Shown: positions 33,974 to 42,495 of the stretch, piece after piece
Layout of the letters: every line of letters begins with the position of its first letter
Position numbering within the stretch: the first letter of the stretch is position 1
Origin: Bacteroidales bacterium
GTDB taxonomy: Bacteria; Bacteroidota; Bacteroidia; Bacteroidales; Bacteroidaceae
Direction of reading: 5' to 3'
Length of the DNA: 42,672 bases
NCBI GenBank assembly: GCA_004555425.1
Contig: SFID01000008.1
Location: 1-42,672, forward strand
The notes under the pieces: generated by a model
What the model saw: only the letters and a program-made list of their open reading frames with translations
Told to the model about the DNA's origin: nothing
Database searches by the model: none
Translations under genes and position numbers: made by a program

Positions 33974-36900
33974 ATGTCATATCTCACCATCTATAATGCC
34001 TCGGCTGGTTCGGGCAAGACCTTCACCATTGCAGCCGAATACATCTCGCTCCTCCTCAGCGGCGAGAGCAATATGCATCGCCGCATTCTGGCCGTGACCT
34101 TCACCAATAAGGCCACCGAGGAAATGAAGGAGCGCATCCTTCATCACCTGCAGGCTATGGCCCACATGGACAGTATGGCATACGATGCGGAATTCGTGGC
34201 AGCCGTCCGCAAGCGCCTGCCCGAGCCTATGGATGATGCCACCCTCCAGCAGCGTGCGGCTCGCGCCTTGGCCGAAATCCTCCACGACTACGACCACTTC
34301 CGCGTCGAGACCATCGACTCCTTCTTTCAGTGGTTGCTGGCCTGCTTGGCCCATGAACTCGGCCAGTCCGCCCATTACAAGGTGGACCTCAACGAGGCAC
34401 TCCTCATCGAGAAGGCCGTGGATAATCTGATTGCCGATACGGCCAACGACAAGCGTGTGCGAGCCCGTGTCATTCAATATATTGAGGACAATATCAACGA
34501 CGACCGCACATGGGACATCCGCAGGGAACTGCGCGCGCTGGCTGGGCAGCTACGCAACGAGGAGTTCCAAAAATACGAAGAAGAACTGCGCGAAGTATTG
34601 CACGGCGAAGGTGCCGACAAGATTCGCAGTTTGCTGCTGCGAACCCTTTCCGATGTCACAGGCCAACTGGAACAGGCCACCAGCCATTTCGTACAGATTA
34701 TCGAAGAGAACGGAGGCTACGATGATTTTAGCCGCCTCAAAAGTAAGCTGGGTGGCTACGTTGACAAGTTGCAGAAGGGGAAATACGAGCCGCCCACCGA
34801 TGCCGTTAGGAAGCTGATGGTTTGTTCGCCGCTGGACGAGGACGAAGACAGCGTCCTTTGGTTGAAGAAGGGCAACCGCAAATATTGGGACGACATACGG
34901 CCGCGCGGTGAAAATATACGCCAGGGCCTCATCGCCATGGAGCAGTTGCGCGTCAACGCCGTGAGCGTGGCCAATACGTGTCGCCTCATCCTGAGCCGCT
35001 TCAATCCGCTTTGCCTCTTGCAGGACATCGCCGAGCGCATTGACATTATCAATGCCGAATCGGGCCGCATCCTGTTGGCCAAGACACCGCGCCTCTTCTT
35101 CGACCTGGTGCGCGAGAGCGATGCCCCCTTTGTGTTCGAGCGCGCCGGCACTACGTTCGACCACGTGCTTATTGACGAATTTCAGGATACCTCGCAGATG
35201 CAGTGGCAAAACTTCCGCAAGCTCCTTATCAACAACCTCTCGCAGGGCGGCCGCTGTATGCTCGTGGGCGATGTCAAGCAGAGTATCTACCGTTTCCGAG
35301 GCGGAGACTACCATATATTATATGGGGTGAAGAAGGAGATGGCGCACATGAATCCAAAATTTGAGCCGCTCAATACCAACTACCGCAGTGCGCAGGAGAT
35401 TATCGCCTTCAACAACGCCTTCTTCCCCCGCGCCGCCGCGCTCCTCACGTCTACGGCCGAGGGCGAGGGCGAAGATGCGCAGCCCAGCGCACTGCCCTCC
35501 GATGGTGTCTTGCAAGGCATCTACGCCTCCCAGCAGGTGGCCCAGGGCTACAACAAGCGCACGGGCGGCCATGTGTGGGTGGAAGCCGTGGCTCCCCAGC
35601 CCAAAGAAGAGGAGCCCAAGGAAGATGCACACCCAACGGACAGCGAGGCCGCCGCTCTCCATGCAACGCAGCAGAGCGTGGAGGAGCGCCTCTACGAAAC
35701 CATCTGCGGCCTGCACGAGAAGGGGCTGCCTTATCACGAAATGACCATTCTCGTTCGGAGGAAGGTAGAGGCACAGATGCTGCTTCGCTATTTCACCGAG
35801 CACCACCGCGAAATCCCCCTGACGAGCGACGAAGCCTTCCTCCTCTCGGCCTCCCATGCCGTGCAAACCATCATTCACACCCTGCGCATCCTCAACGACC
35901 CCAAGGACCAACTCGCCCGCTCGTATATCACCGAGCAAGAAGGTTGCACAGCGGCCGAACTGGACGAATTGCTGGCAGTCACGCGAAAGATTCCCCTCTA
36001 CGAATGTTGCCAACGCATTATTGCTCGATGCAACCTGGGCGAGAAGGCCGAGGAAGCACCTTATCTCATGGCCTTCATGGACCAGCTGATGGGCTTTCTG
36101 GATTCCTATCCCGCCGACCTCGCCACCTTCTTGCAATATTGGGAAGAGCGTATGCAGTCGGCCTGCATACAGGGTGGGGCAGGGCAGGGCATCAGCATCA
36201 TGACCATTCACAAAAGCAAGGGATTGGACTTCCACACCGTGCTCATGCCCTACGTGGACTGGGCCTTCGAGAGTGACCGCACGACCGACATTATCTGGAC
36301 GCACTCGCCGCGTGCGCCGTTCAACAGCCTGCCCCTCGTGCCCATCCCCGCCAAGAACAAGAAGATACACGAGTCCGACTTCAGCGATGCCTACGACGAG
36401 GAGCACCTCCAGCAGCGCATTGAAAATCTCAACCTCCTCTACGTGGCCTTCACCCGTCCGCGCTACAACCTCTATCTGTGGTACAAGTTGCCCGCAAAGG
36501 CAGGCGCCATCAGTACGGCTGGCGAACTCTTGCACGCCGTGGCTGGCAATGTGGATGAGAACGTAGCCCAGAATGAAATTCAAGCCTTGGTGGCCGACAG
36601 CCTGTTGCCTGCACAGGAATATACAACCGAACCGTCAGATTCAACGAGTCGCCACATTCCCTTCCGCAACACCCGCTCGCGCGCCTCGTTCCTTCAGTCA
36701 AATGCCTCGCGCGACTATCTGCAAACCGAAACGACCGATGCGCCCGAGCAAATGTCGTACATCGACCGCGGCAAGATGCTCCACGCCGTACTGGCCGAGG
36801 TGAGGGTGGCAAGCGATGTGCAGACCATTGCCCGCCGCTTTGCCAACAGCGGCATCCTGCCACCTGGCGAAACGGCCGAAAGCATCACCGCCTATCTCTC

Positions 36901-37264
36901 CGAACGCATGGAGCGGGTGAGCAGTTATGGATGGTTTGAAGCCGATGCCGCCTTGCGCCGCGAATGTCCCATCCTCTTCACCGACAGCCAGGGCGAGGTG
37001 CAGCACCAGCGTCCCGACCGCGTCATCTTGCATACCGATTCGGGACGAACGGCTGCGCCAGAAGAAACCGCCGTGACCATCGTGGATTATAAGTTCGGCC
37101 ACTACCACAGTCCCGACACCGCCATCGGTTGGAAGTATCACGAGCAGGTTGGCAATTATGCGCGCCTCCTTTCCCGCATGGGCTATCAGCACATTGAGGG
37201 TTATTTGTGGTTTGTGGATGCCGACAAAGTGGAGACCGTAGCCCTTTCTGGCGGCGATAACTAG
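33974..37264 (+). CDS. AddA/RecB-like UvrD helicase-nuclease
   Basis: A 1096-residue ATP-dependent DNA helicase with a C-terminal nuclease, probably the AddA-type subunit of a double-strand-break repair complex. Visible are Walker A NASAGSGKT (residues 8-16), Walker B LIDEFQDTS (D401-E402), motif GDVKQSIYRFRGGD, motif V IMTIHKSKGLDFH, and motif VI LLYVAFTRPRYNLY. At the C-terminus the PD-(D/E)xK nuclease signature is intact: RPDR (about 1013-1016), VDYK (about 1037-1040) and QVGNY (about 1058-1062). A partner AddB-type protein is expected but is not encoded next to it in this window. The gene has its own -7 box. Confidence 0.9.
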   Translation: MSYLTIYNASAGSGKTFTIAAEYISLLLSGESNMHRRILAVTFTNKATEEMKERILHHLQAMAHMDSMAYDAEFVAAVRKRLPEPMDDATLQQRAARALAEILHDYDHFRVETIDSFFQWLLACLAHELGQSAHYKVDLNEALLIEKAVDNLIADTANDKRVRARVIQYIEDNINDDRTWDIRRELRALAGQLRNEEFQKYEEELREVLHGEGADKIRSLLLRTLSDVTGQLEQATSHFVQIIEENGGYDDFSRLKSKLGGYVDKLQKGKYEPPTDAVRKLMVCSPLDEDEDSVLWLKKGNRKYWDDIRPRGENIRQGLIAMEQLRVNAVSVANTCRLILSRFNPLCLLQDIAERIDIINAESGRILLAKTPRLFFDLVRESDAPFVFERAGTTFDHVLIDEFQDTSQMQWQNFRKLLINNLSQGGRCMLVGDVKQSIYRFRGGDYHILYGVKKEMAHMNPKFEPLNTNYRSAQEIIAFNNAFFPRAAALLTSTAEGEGEDAQPSALPSDGVLQGIYASQQVAQGYNKRTGGHVWVEAVAPQPKEEEPKEDAHPTDSEAAALHATQQSVEERLYETICGLHEKGLPYHEMTILVRRKVEAQMLLRYFTEHHREIPLTSDEAFLLSASHAVQTIIHTLRILNDPKDQLARSYITEQEGCTAAELDELLAVTRKIPLYECCQRIIARCNLGEKAEEAPYLMAFMDQLMGFLDSYPADLATFLQYWEERMQSACIQGGAGQGISIMTIHKSKGLDFHTVLMPYVDWAFESDRTTDIIWTHSPRAPFNSLPLVPIPAKNKKIHESDFSDAYDEEHLQQRIENLNLLYVAFTRPRYNLYLWYKLPAKAGAISTAGELLHAVAGNVDENVAQNEIQALVADSLLPAQEYTTEPSDSTSRHIPFRNTRSRASFLQSNASRDYLQTETTDAPEQMSYIDRGKMLHAVLAEVRVASDVQTIARRFANSGILPPGETAESITAYLSERMERVSSYGWFEADAALRRECPILFTDSQGEVQHQRPDRVILHTDSGRTAAPEETAVTIVDYKFGHYHSPDTAIGWKYHEQVGNYARLLSRMGYQHIEGYLWFVDADKVETVALSGGDN

Positions 37265-37305
37265 GCCAGTCCCTAGGCCAGATTCTCTAATTTTTCTGTG
37301 AAATT

Positions 37306-37337
37306 CTTGTTTGGTAAAAATCTTTGCCCTATTTTTG
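37306..37337 (+). promoter_or_regulatory. promoter of tRNA-Gly
   Basis: TATTTTTG (37330-37337) fits TAnnTTTG, and CTTG (37306-37309) lies exactly 20 bp upstream as a -33 element. The tRNA begins 63 bp after the -7 box, implying a processed 5' leader. Confidence 0.6.
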
Positions 37338-37399
37338 CATTCGGAAAAACCCCTCCCAATAAGGTTCTTCGACGTTTTCTAGAACCAACCTTTATACAG

Positions 37400-37472
37400 G
37401 CGGCAGTAGCTCAGTTGGTAGAGCATTGGCTTCCCAAGCCAAGGGTCGCGGGTTCGAGCCCCGTTTGCCGCT
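37400..37472 (+). tRNA. tRNA-Gly (anticodon CCC)
   Basis: A 73-nt cloverleaf. The acceptor is GCGGCAG/TTTGCCGC (with a closing G-T pair), the D arm GCTCAGTTGGTAGAGC, the anticodon stem TTGGC/GCCAA with loop TTCCCAA giving anticodon CCC, and the T arm GCGGG-TTCGAGC-CCCGT. The CCA end is not encoded. The antiporter gene begins 41 bp later and may share its transcript. Confidence 0.95.
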
Positions 37473-37512
37473 CCCCTCGGGGGACGAGTGCAAGCTTGTA
37501 AAACTAGATTCT

Positions 37513-38916
37513 ATGGTGGCAGCTCTTCTTATTGTAATCGTATTTTTCTTAGGCCTGTTGTTGGTGGCCACCGAGCATCTCCATCATATCAACCGAGCCG
37601 CAGTTTCCATGTTTATGGGCATCGTTTGTTGGATGATTTATATTGCCCATGGCTCGGCCTTCTTAGTAGATGAACATCCAATAGAATTTCTCTCCTATCT
37701 TTCTTCCCATCCAGCCCAATCCACGTCGGTGCGCGAGTATATCGCCGACACGGTTTTTATGCACTATGCCCGTTTCGCAGCGGAAGTGGTGCTCTATCTG
37801 TTGGCCGTTATTTATATCGTAGAGGTGTTGCGCAACAACGGCTGCTTCGATTTCTTGCAAGAATGGTTGCGCACACGGAGTACGCGCCGCTATTTGTGGG
37901 TACTCGCTTCGTTCACTTTCCTCGTATCTATCAATCTCGACAACCTAATTACGACCTGCTTGATGCTCTCCATCATGCACCCAATGATAGCAGATGGCAA
38001 GCAGCGCCTCATGTTTGGTTCGGTCATTGTGGTAGCCGCAAATCTGGGCGGTGCTTTCACGGTCATTGGCGATGTGAGCAGTCTTTCCCTCTGGACGCGC
38101 GGGCTGGTCACGCCCACCACATACACCGCCCTCCTCGCGCCCTCCTGCTTGGCCGCCTTCCTGACAATCGTTTTGCTCGTACAGCGCTCCTTGCCCGAAC
38201 GCCTCTCGCTGATGCAGACCCGTCCGCCCTATCGCGGTGACGACACGGTGCTCAGTCGCCAGTCGCGTTTGCTGCTCTTCCTCGTTGGCATTGGCGGTTT
38301 GTGGTTCATCCCCACCTTCCACCGTATCACACAGTTGTCGCCCTTCGTCGGTGCGCTGTGCGTACTGGCTTTGCTGTGGATGGTTGACGAGTTGTGCAAT
38401 CGTTCGCTCCTTGCCAGCGACCGTATGGTACGTCGGCGCGAACCCTTGGCCCTGCAATATGCTGGCCACCAGCAAATCCTCTATTTTATCGGCCTTGTCC
38501 TTGCTTTGGGTGCCGTGACCGAAACGGGTTTGCTGCGTTCGCTGCTCCAGTGGCTGACACCAGGATTCAATACAGATATGTACGCCGTTGGTGCAGGCGC
38601 TGGCCTCCTGAGTGCAGTGGTGGGCAATATCGCCACCCTCCTTAGCGGCATTACCGTCTTCACACAAGATGCGGCCAGCAGCCTTCCCCAATTTGATATA
38701 CTCTATGCAGAGAACGGCACCTTCTGGCCGCTACTCAGTTATAGCACATCCTTGGGTGGTTCGCTGCTGTGCATTGGCACCTTGGCTGGTCATGCCTTAA
38801 TGCGAATGGAAGGTGCATCCCTGCGCTGGTATGTGCGCCATATTGCTCCCAAGGTGCTGGCAGGCTGGCTCGTGGGCCTAGGAGTATTCTACCTTATCCA
38901 CGCGGTTTTGGGCTAG
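37513..38916 (+). CDS. NhaD-like sodium/proton antiporter
   Basis: A 467-residue polytopic protein of the ion-transporter (IT) superfamily, closest in pattern to Bacteroidetes NhaD-type Na+/H+ antiporters. About 12 hydrophobic segments are present. The conserved half-site SINLDNLITTCLMLSIMHPMIADGKQRLMFGSVIVVAANLGGAFTVIGD carries the Asp-Asn and Gly-rich ion-binding residues, and AGLLSAVVGNIATLLSGI is the equivalent site in the second half. I chose the ATG at 37513 (MVAALLIVIVFFLGLLLVATEHLHHINRAAVS); the frame extends upstream through the tRNA, which cannot be coding. Exact ion specificity is inferred. Confidence 0.87.
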   Translation: MVAALLIVIVFFLGLLLVATEHLHHINRAAVSMFMGIVCWMIYIAHGSAFLVDEHPIEFLSYLSSHPAQSTSVREYIADTVFMHYARFAAEVVLYLLAVIYIVEVLRNNGCFDFLQEWLRTRSTRRYLWVLASFTFLVSINLDNLITTCLMLSIMHPMIADGKQRLMFGSVIVVAANLGGAFTVIGDVSSLSLWTRGLVTPTTYTALLAPSCLAAFLTIVLLVQRSLPERLSLMQTRPPYRGDDTVLSRQSRLLLFLVGIGGLWFIPTFHRITQLSPFVGALCVLALLWMVDELCNRSLLASDRMVRRREPLALQYAGHQQILYFIGLVLALGAVTETGLLRSLLQWLTPGFNTDMYAVGAGAGLLSAVVGNIATLLSGITVFTQDAASSLPQFDILYAENGTFWPLLSYSTSLGGSLLCIGTLAGHALMRMEGASLRWYVRHIAPKVLAGWLVGLGVFYLIHAVLG

Positions 38917-38975
38917 ATGATGATCGCCTGAGATGATTCATGATTTTTTGAAATTAGCTTTCTTATTATAGAATT

Positions 38976-39953
38976 ATGGCAAAGATTAGATGTATCGGCG
39001 TGCTGACCTCTGGAGGCGATGCCCCTGGAATGAACGCAGCAATACGCGCCGTCACCCGTAGCGGTATTTGCAACGGGTTCAAAGTAAAAGGAATTTATCG
39101 TGGCTACGATGGTCTCATCAAGGGCGAGGTCAAAAACTTCACCACCGAGGACGTCAGCAATATTATTCAGACGGGCGGCACACTTCTGCGCACAGCCCGC
39201 AGCAAAGAATTTGAAACACCCGCAGGCCGCAAACGCGCCTACGAAACCCTTCAGCGCGAAGCCATCGATGCCCTTATCGTCATCGGCGGTAACGGTTCGT
39301 TGACGGGTGCCATGCTCTTCGCTGAGGAATACGACTTCCCCTGCATCGGTCTGCCAGGTACTATTGACAACGACCTCTACGGCACCGACTCCACCATCGG
39401 CTACGACACCACGCTCAACACTATCACCGAGTGTATTGACAAAATTCGCGACACCGCTACCTCCCACGAGCGTATCTTCTTTGTTGAAGTAATGGGCCGC
39501 GACGCAGGATTCCTTGCACAGAATAGTGCCATAGCAGCAGGAGCCGAAGCCGCCATCATTCCCGAGGACTCCACGGGTAGCGACCAGCTGATACAATTCA
39601 TGGAGCGCGGCATCCGCAAGAGCAAGAAGAGTTGCATCGTCATCGTCAGCGAAAGCCCCAAATGTGGTGCCATGCACTACGCCAATCGCGTCCGCAAGGA
39701 ATATCCTAACTTCGACGTGCGCGTTTCCATTCTCGGCCATCTCCAGCGCGGCGGTTCGCCCTCGGCTCGCGACCGCATTTTGGCCAGCCGCGTAGGCGCA
39801 GCAGCCGTTCAGGCCCTCGTACAAGGCCAGCGCAACGTCATGGTAGGCGTACGCAACAACGAAATCGTCTATGTCCCCTTCATCGACGCCATCAGCAAGC
39901 GCAAACCCCTCGATCCGCAACTCATCCGTGTACTTGACGAACTCTCCATCTGA
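38976..39953 (+). CDS. pfkA: 6-phosphofructokinase
   Basis: A 325-residue glycolytic enzyme that phosphorylates fructose 6-phosphate. N-terminal GVLTSGGDAPGMNAAIRAV is diagnostic, catalytic TIDND (T129-D133) is intact, and the substrate site VEVMGRDAGFLA and GHLQRGGSPSARDR are typical of group A PFKs. The ATP-binding loop reads IGGNGSLTGA, with Asn (N106) where ATP-PFKs usually have Asp in GGDGS. The glycine that favours ATP over pyrophosphate is kept. I believe this variant also occurs in other Bacteroidales PFK paralogues. A hairpin terminator at 39988-40046 separates it from the convergent tat operon. Confidence 0.95.
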   Translation: MAKIRCIGVLTSGGDAPGMNAAIRAVTRSGICNGFKVKGIYRGYDGLIKGEVKNFTTEDVSNIIQTGGTLLRTARSKEFETPAGRKRAYETLQREAIDALIVIGGNGSLTGAMLFAEEYDFPCIGLPGTIDNDLYGTDSTIGYDTTLNTITECIDKIRDTATSHERIFFVEVMGRDAGFLAQNSAIAAGAEAAIIPEDSTGSDQLIQFMERGIRKSKKSCIVIVSESPKCGAMHYANRVRKEYPNFDVRVSILGHLQRGGSPSARDRILASRVGAAAVQALVQGQRNVMVGVRNNEIVYVPFIDAISKRKPLDPQLIRVLDELSI

Positions 39954-39987
39954 CGTCAGCAATAGAAACTATCCAAGCGTACAATAA

Positions 39988-40046
39988 AATTAGGTTCTAT
40001 CAGTAAGCAAGCGAATATTTGGCCCGCTTATAGATAGAACCTAATT
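39988..40046. terminator. bidirectional terminator between pfkA and tatC
   Basis: Perfect 14-bp arms AATTAGGTTCTATC (39988-40001) and GATAGAACCTAATT (40033-40046), with an inner AAGCG/CGCTT stem. The - strand exit is followed by a T-rich run (TTTTATTG), while the + strand exit is weaker. The arms resemble the ends of the 190-bp element (AGGTTCTATAAATTAG), which suggests a shared origin. Confidence 0.75.
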
Positions 40047-40065
40047 TGAATTAGTCCTAATGTAT

Positions 40066-40125
40066 GTTTTCCCGATATTGCCAGTGTGTTGCCTCTGCAA
40101 GCCGCGCTGGCGATGCCGGGAAAAC
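40066..40125. other. 60-nt near-continuous hairpin downstream of tatC
   Basis: GTTTTCCCG (40066-40074) pairs with CGGGAAAAC (40117-40125). Inside it GCCAG/CTGGC, TGTG/CGCG (with G-U pairs) and TTGC/GCAA extend the helix around a CTCT loop. About 27 pairs are possible with one mismatch and a 2-nt bulge. It lies just past the tatC stop codon. Confidence 0.6.
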
Positions 40126-40187
40126 GATTATTGAAGTGTTCCGCTCGTTTGAGGCCAAATTCCATCGAATAGATTACGTGAATGCCA

Positions 40188-40973
40188 TCATTCCACCCAT
40201 TTAGCCACGCGGATACTAATTTCATAGAGTAGATACAAGGGGAGCGTGACCAGGATAAGTGTCATGAGGTCGGGTGGGGTGATGATGGCCGCTACAATCA
40301 TAATGACTAAAAAGGATTGTTTGCGATACCTTGATAGCATCTCCGAGGAGATTATTCCTAGCCGTGTTAGTACGAAGGCTATGACGGGTAATTGAAAGAC
40401 GACACCCATCATCAGGGTTAGCGTAGTAAAGGTAGAGATATACGAGTCAAGAGTAATATTGCTGTGAATCTTTTCCGAAACGCTGTAGGTGCCGAGAAAG
40501 CGAAACGAGATGGGAAACAGCACATAGTAACTCATCAACAAACCCAGTAGAAACAGCAGATAGACTGTGACGACCACTTGAACGGAATATCTTCTCTCGT
40601 TCTCGTAGAGGGCAGGTGAGACAAAACGGAACAGCTCATAGACGATATAGGGCGATGCGCCCAGCAAGCCTAGGTAGATGGAGGTGGTGATGTGCGTCAT
40701 GAACTGACTAGAAAGGTCGGTGGCTATCATGTCCACCTGAAATCGCTCAAACGTCAAGTCAAAGCCCATTGCCCGTGCCGCCTGTTCTATCCATCGGTAG
40801 GAGACGAAGCTGCTTTCGCTCGGTGCAAGCAACAGCCGCCACGTCAGGTCCTTGCAACCAAACACTACGGCCGCAATCACTCCAGCGACCCCTAGAATAC
40901 GGAAAAGCATTCGGCGAAGCACCTCTAGGTGTCCGCCGAATGTAAGGAGTTCCGAACTGTTTTCGCTATCCAT
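40188..40973 (-). CDS. tatC: twin-arginine translocase subunit TatC
   Basis: A 261-residue inner-membrane protein with six predicted helices, the receptor for folded Tat substrates. Motifs are LTFGGHLEVLRRMLFRI near the start (the FxxHLxELR signature), FRFVSPALYENERRY (the PGLYxxER loop), YYVLFPISFRFL, VFQLPVIAFVL, and ITPPDLMTLILVTLPLYLLYEISI. I chose the ATG at 40973 (MDSENSSELL), which overlaps the end of tatA by 8 bp; the frame is open further upstream but only inside tatA. Last gene of a five-gene coupled operon. Confidence 0.93.
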   Translation of the reverse strand: MDSENSSELLTFGGHLEVLRRMLFRILGVAGVIAAVVFGCKDLTWRLLLAPSESSFVSYRWIEQAARAMGFDLTFERFQVDMIATDLSSQFMTHITTSIYLGLLGASPYIVYELFRFVSPALYENERRYSVQVVVTVYLLFLLGLLMSYYVLFPISFRFLGTYSVSEKIHSNITLDSYISTFTTLTLMMGVVFQLPVIAFVLTRLGIISSEMLSRYRKQSFLVIMIVAAIITPPDLMTLILVTLPLYLLYEISIRVAKWVE

Positions 40974-41223
40974 TGTTGGGGCTGGGTTTATGGTCGTTGG
41001 TCTCAGGGGTTGCTTCCTGCGGATTGGCTTCTGCCTGTTCGCCTTGTTCGTCAACGTTCAGGTTTTGTTCAACCTCATTGACCCCTTTCTTGAACTCGCG
41101 TACACCTTTGCCGAGGCCGCGCATCATTTCGGGGAGTTTCTTTCCGCCAAAGAGCAGCAGGGCGATGCCGCCGATAAGCAGGAGTTCCGTTGTTCCGATA
41201 AAGAGGATTTGTACGTGCATCAT
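40966..41223 (-). CDS. tatA: twin-arginine translocase subunit TatA
   Basis: An 85-residue protein with one N-terminal membrane helix (LFIGTTELLLIGGIALLLFGGKKLPEMMRGLGKG). The glycine hinge and amphipathic helix that follow are diagnostic for TatA/E, and the tail is charged. The start ATG at 41223 overlaps the stop codon of the upstream CXXX modification gene (ATGA); a second ATG at 41220 is possible. It overlaps tatC by 8 bp. No TatB is seen, as is usual for minimal Tat systems. Confidence 0.93.
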   Translation of the reverse strand: MMHVQILFIGTTELLLIGGIALLLFGGKKLPEMMRGLGKGVREFKKGVNEVEQNLNVDEQGEQAEANPQEATPETNDHKPSPNNG

Positions 41224-41498
41224 GGTGTTACAAGGTATATTTCGCAGGTTTCAAAATTGATTTCCCAGTTGCCGCCTTCAACGGATTCCCACTGGTATTT
41301 ATCGGCCATGCTGTCCCACCATCTCTGGAATCTAGTGCCTGTCTCACCCATGTCCTTCACGAGTTTCTCATAAAGGTCTGTGTTGTCAGCAGTCACAATC
41401 TTTGCCACTTCGTTCAGGCCATTGCGACGTTCAAACAGCGTTTGAATCTCGTCTTTTTCTTCTTGGGTCACTTGACCCACAATTTTCTTCGTTGCCAT
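41220..41498 (-). CDS. CXXX repeat peptide modification system protein
   Basis: A 92-residue protein (MATKKIVGQVTQEEKDEIQTLFERRNGLNEVAKIV...). It matches from memory the small NCBIfam family named CXXX repeat peptide modification system protein, with RRNGLNELAKI and the C-terminal W(E/D)INFETCEIYLV. The chemistry is unknown; it may bind the precursor or bridge the maturases. I chose the ATG at 41498, which overlaps the maturase stop codon (TAATG). A start 12 bp upstream at 41510 is also in frame. The stop codon overlaps the tatA start (ATGA), so it is coupled on both sides. Confidence 0.85.
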   Translation of the reverse strand: MATKKIVGQVTQEEKDEIQTLFERRNGLNEVAKIVTADNTDLYEKLVKDMGETGTRFQRWWDSMADKYQWESVEGGNWEINFETCEIYLVTP

Positions 41499-42493
41499 TA
41501 TTCTTTCCATTCAAAAGGATCTAAATAATTTATTTCTTTTATTTCAGGAGTTTCGGCCAGGAACTTTCCGTGCTTTCGGATATTGTTTAGCAGTTCGCGA
41601 GCCGCATTGCGCTCTAGGTGTGCTACCACGCATTGCTCGTGACTCGGTGTGTTAGCCTCGCAGGTTGTTTTGCGGTTTAGCCAAATGCACCTTCTGCACT
41701 GGTACGCATCGCATCTGCGGCAGAGGGGAGCATGGTCCAAACGAAATAGTTCAGGGTTCTGGATATGGATGCCATCTGTGAGGCTACCGATGGAGAACCC
41801 CTTCTTACACTCCTCACCGATGGAAACTTCTGTGCCGTCCATAGGCTGGGCATGATAGAAGGCGGGGCAGATATAGAATTGTCCATTGGGTGCCAGCGTG
41901 GTATTCTCCCAACCTGCATTGCAGTTGTTCATTTGTTTGAGCATCATGCGGTCGGTTAGGAGGTTTAGCTGCGGTGTCTTTCCTTCCACATACAGCTGTT
42001 CTAGTGTATCAGACAACGAAGATAGTACGCCTTTGTAGGTAGCAAAGTCTTCTTCCGTGAATTGATCAATGTCTGTGATGACCACATTCATTCGCTGAAC
42101 CATTCCGAGGGCATTGCCCACCTGTTCGTAGTTGGCAAACCATTCTGATTTTGTGGTGCGCAACACGTAGCAGGCATCCTCCCTCCATGCAATCCGTTCC
42201 GCCTCTTTCCAATCATTGAGCACGATCACTTCGGCTTCTTCCAACAGCCTTTTGTCTTCACACGTAGCTGGAACGATGTCGCTGTGGTCAATGCTTTGGA
42301 TAGCTTTGTGGTAGGCTTCGGGGAGTACATAGTCGGGATAGACGAACTGAATCATCAGGTTCTCCTTCATCGCGAAGAAGATGCCCTGTCGCACATCTTT
42401 CAAGGCAATCAGGCCCTTTCCTCTCGCGGTGTTCTCGTAGTGGCAATAGGACGTGGAGGCATCGTCCAAGAGTATGATGAGGTACTGTAGCAT
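41498..42493 (-). CDS. CXXX repeat peptide maturase (SPASM-like, no radical-SAM core)
   Basis: A 331-residue protein resembling the NCBIfam CXXX repeat peptide maturase. The C-terminal half has a SPASM-type cysteine pattern: C191 (NCNAG), C209 (YICPAF), then C258-x2-C261-x4-C266-x2-C269, C278 and C288. These could bind one or two auxiliary [4Fe-4S] clusters. The N-terminal half (1-180) lacks a CxxxCxxC motif; its only cysteines there are C17, C78 and C108. It therefore probably works with the radical-SAM protein encoded just upstream. I chose the ATG at 42493, 2 bp after the upstream stop codon (TAG-CC-ATG); an earlier TTG at 42502 is in frame. The stop overlaps the next gene by TAATG. Confidence 0.87.
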   Translation of the reverse strand: MLQYLIILLDDASTSYCHYENTARGKGLIALKDVRQGIFFAMKENLMIQFVYPDYVLPEAYHKAIQSIDHSDIVPATCEDKRLLEEAEVIVLNDWKEAERIAWREDACYVLRTTKSEWFANYEQVGNALGMVQRMNVVITDIDQFTEEDFATYKGVLSSLSDTLEQLYVEGKTPQLNLLTDRMMLKQMNNCNAGWENTTLAPNGQFYICPAFYHAQPMDGTEVSIGEECKKGFSIGSLTDGIHIQNPELFRLDHAPLCRRCDAYQCRRCIWLNRKTTCEANTPSHEQCVVAHLERNAARELLNNIRKHGKFLAETPEIKEINYLDPFEWKE

Positions 42494-42495
42494 GG

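Noticed and set aside
37426..37512. N-terminal extension of the antiporter frame
   Set aside because: It lies over the tRNA-Gly gene; the homologous start is at 37513.
40028..40225. Small - strand ORF (65 codons) after tatC as the CXXX-repeat precursor
   Set aside because: It contains one cysteine and no CxxxC repeat, and it overlaps the hairpin and the terminator.
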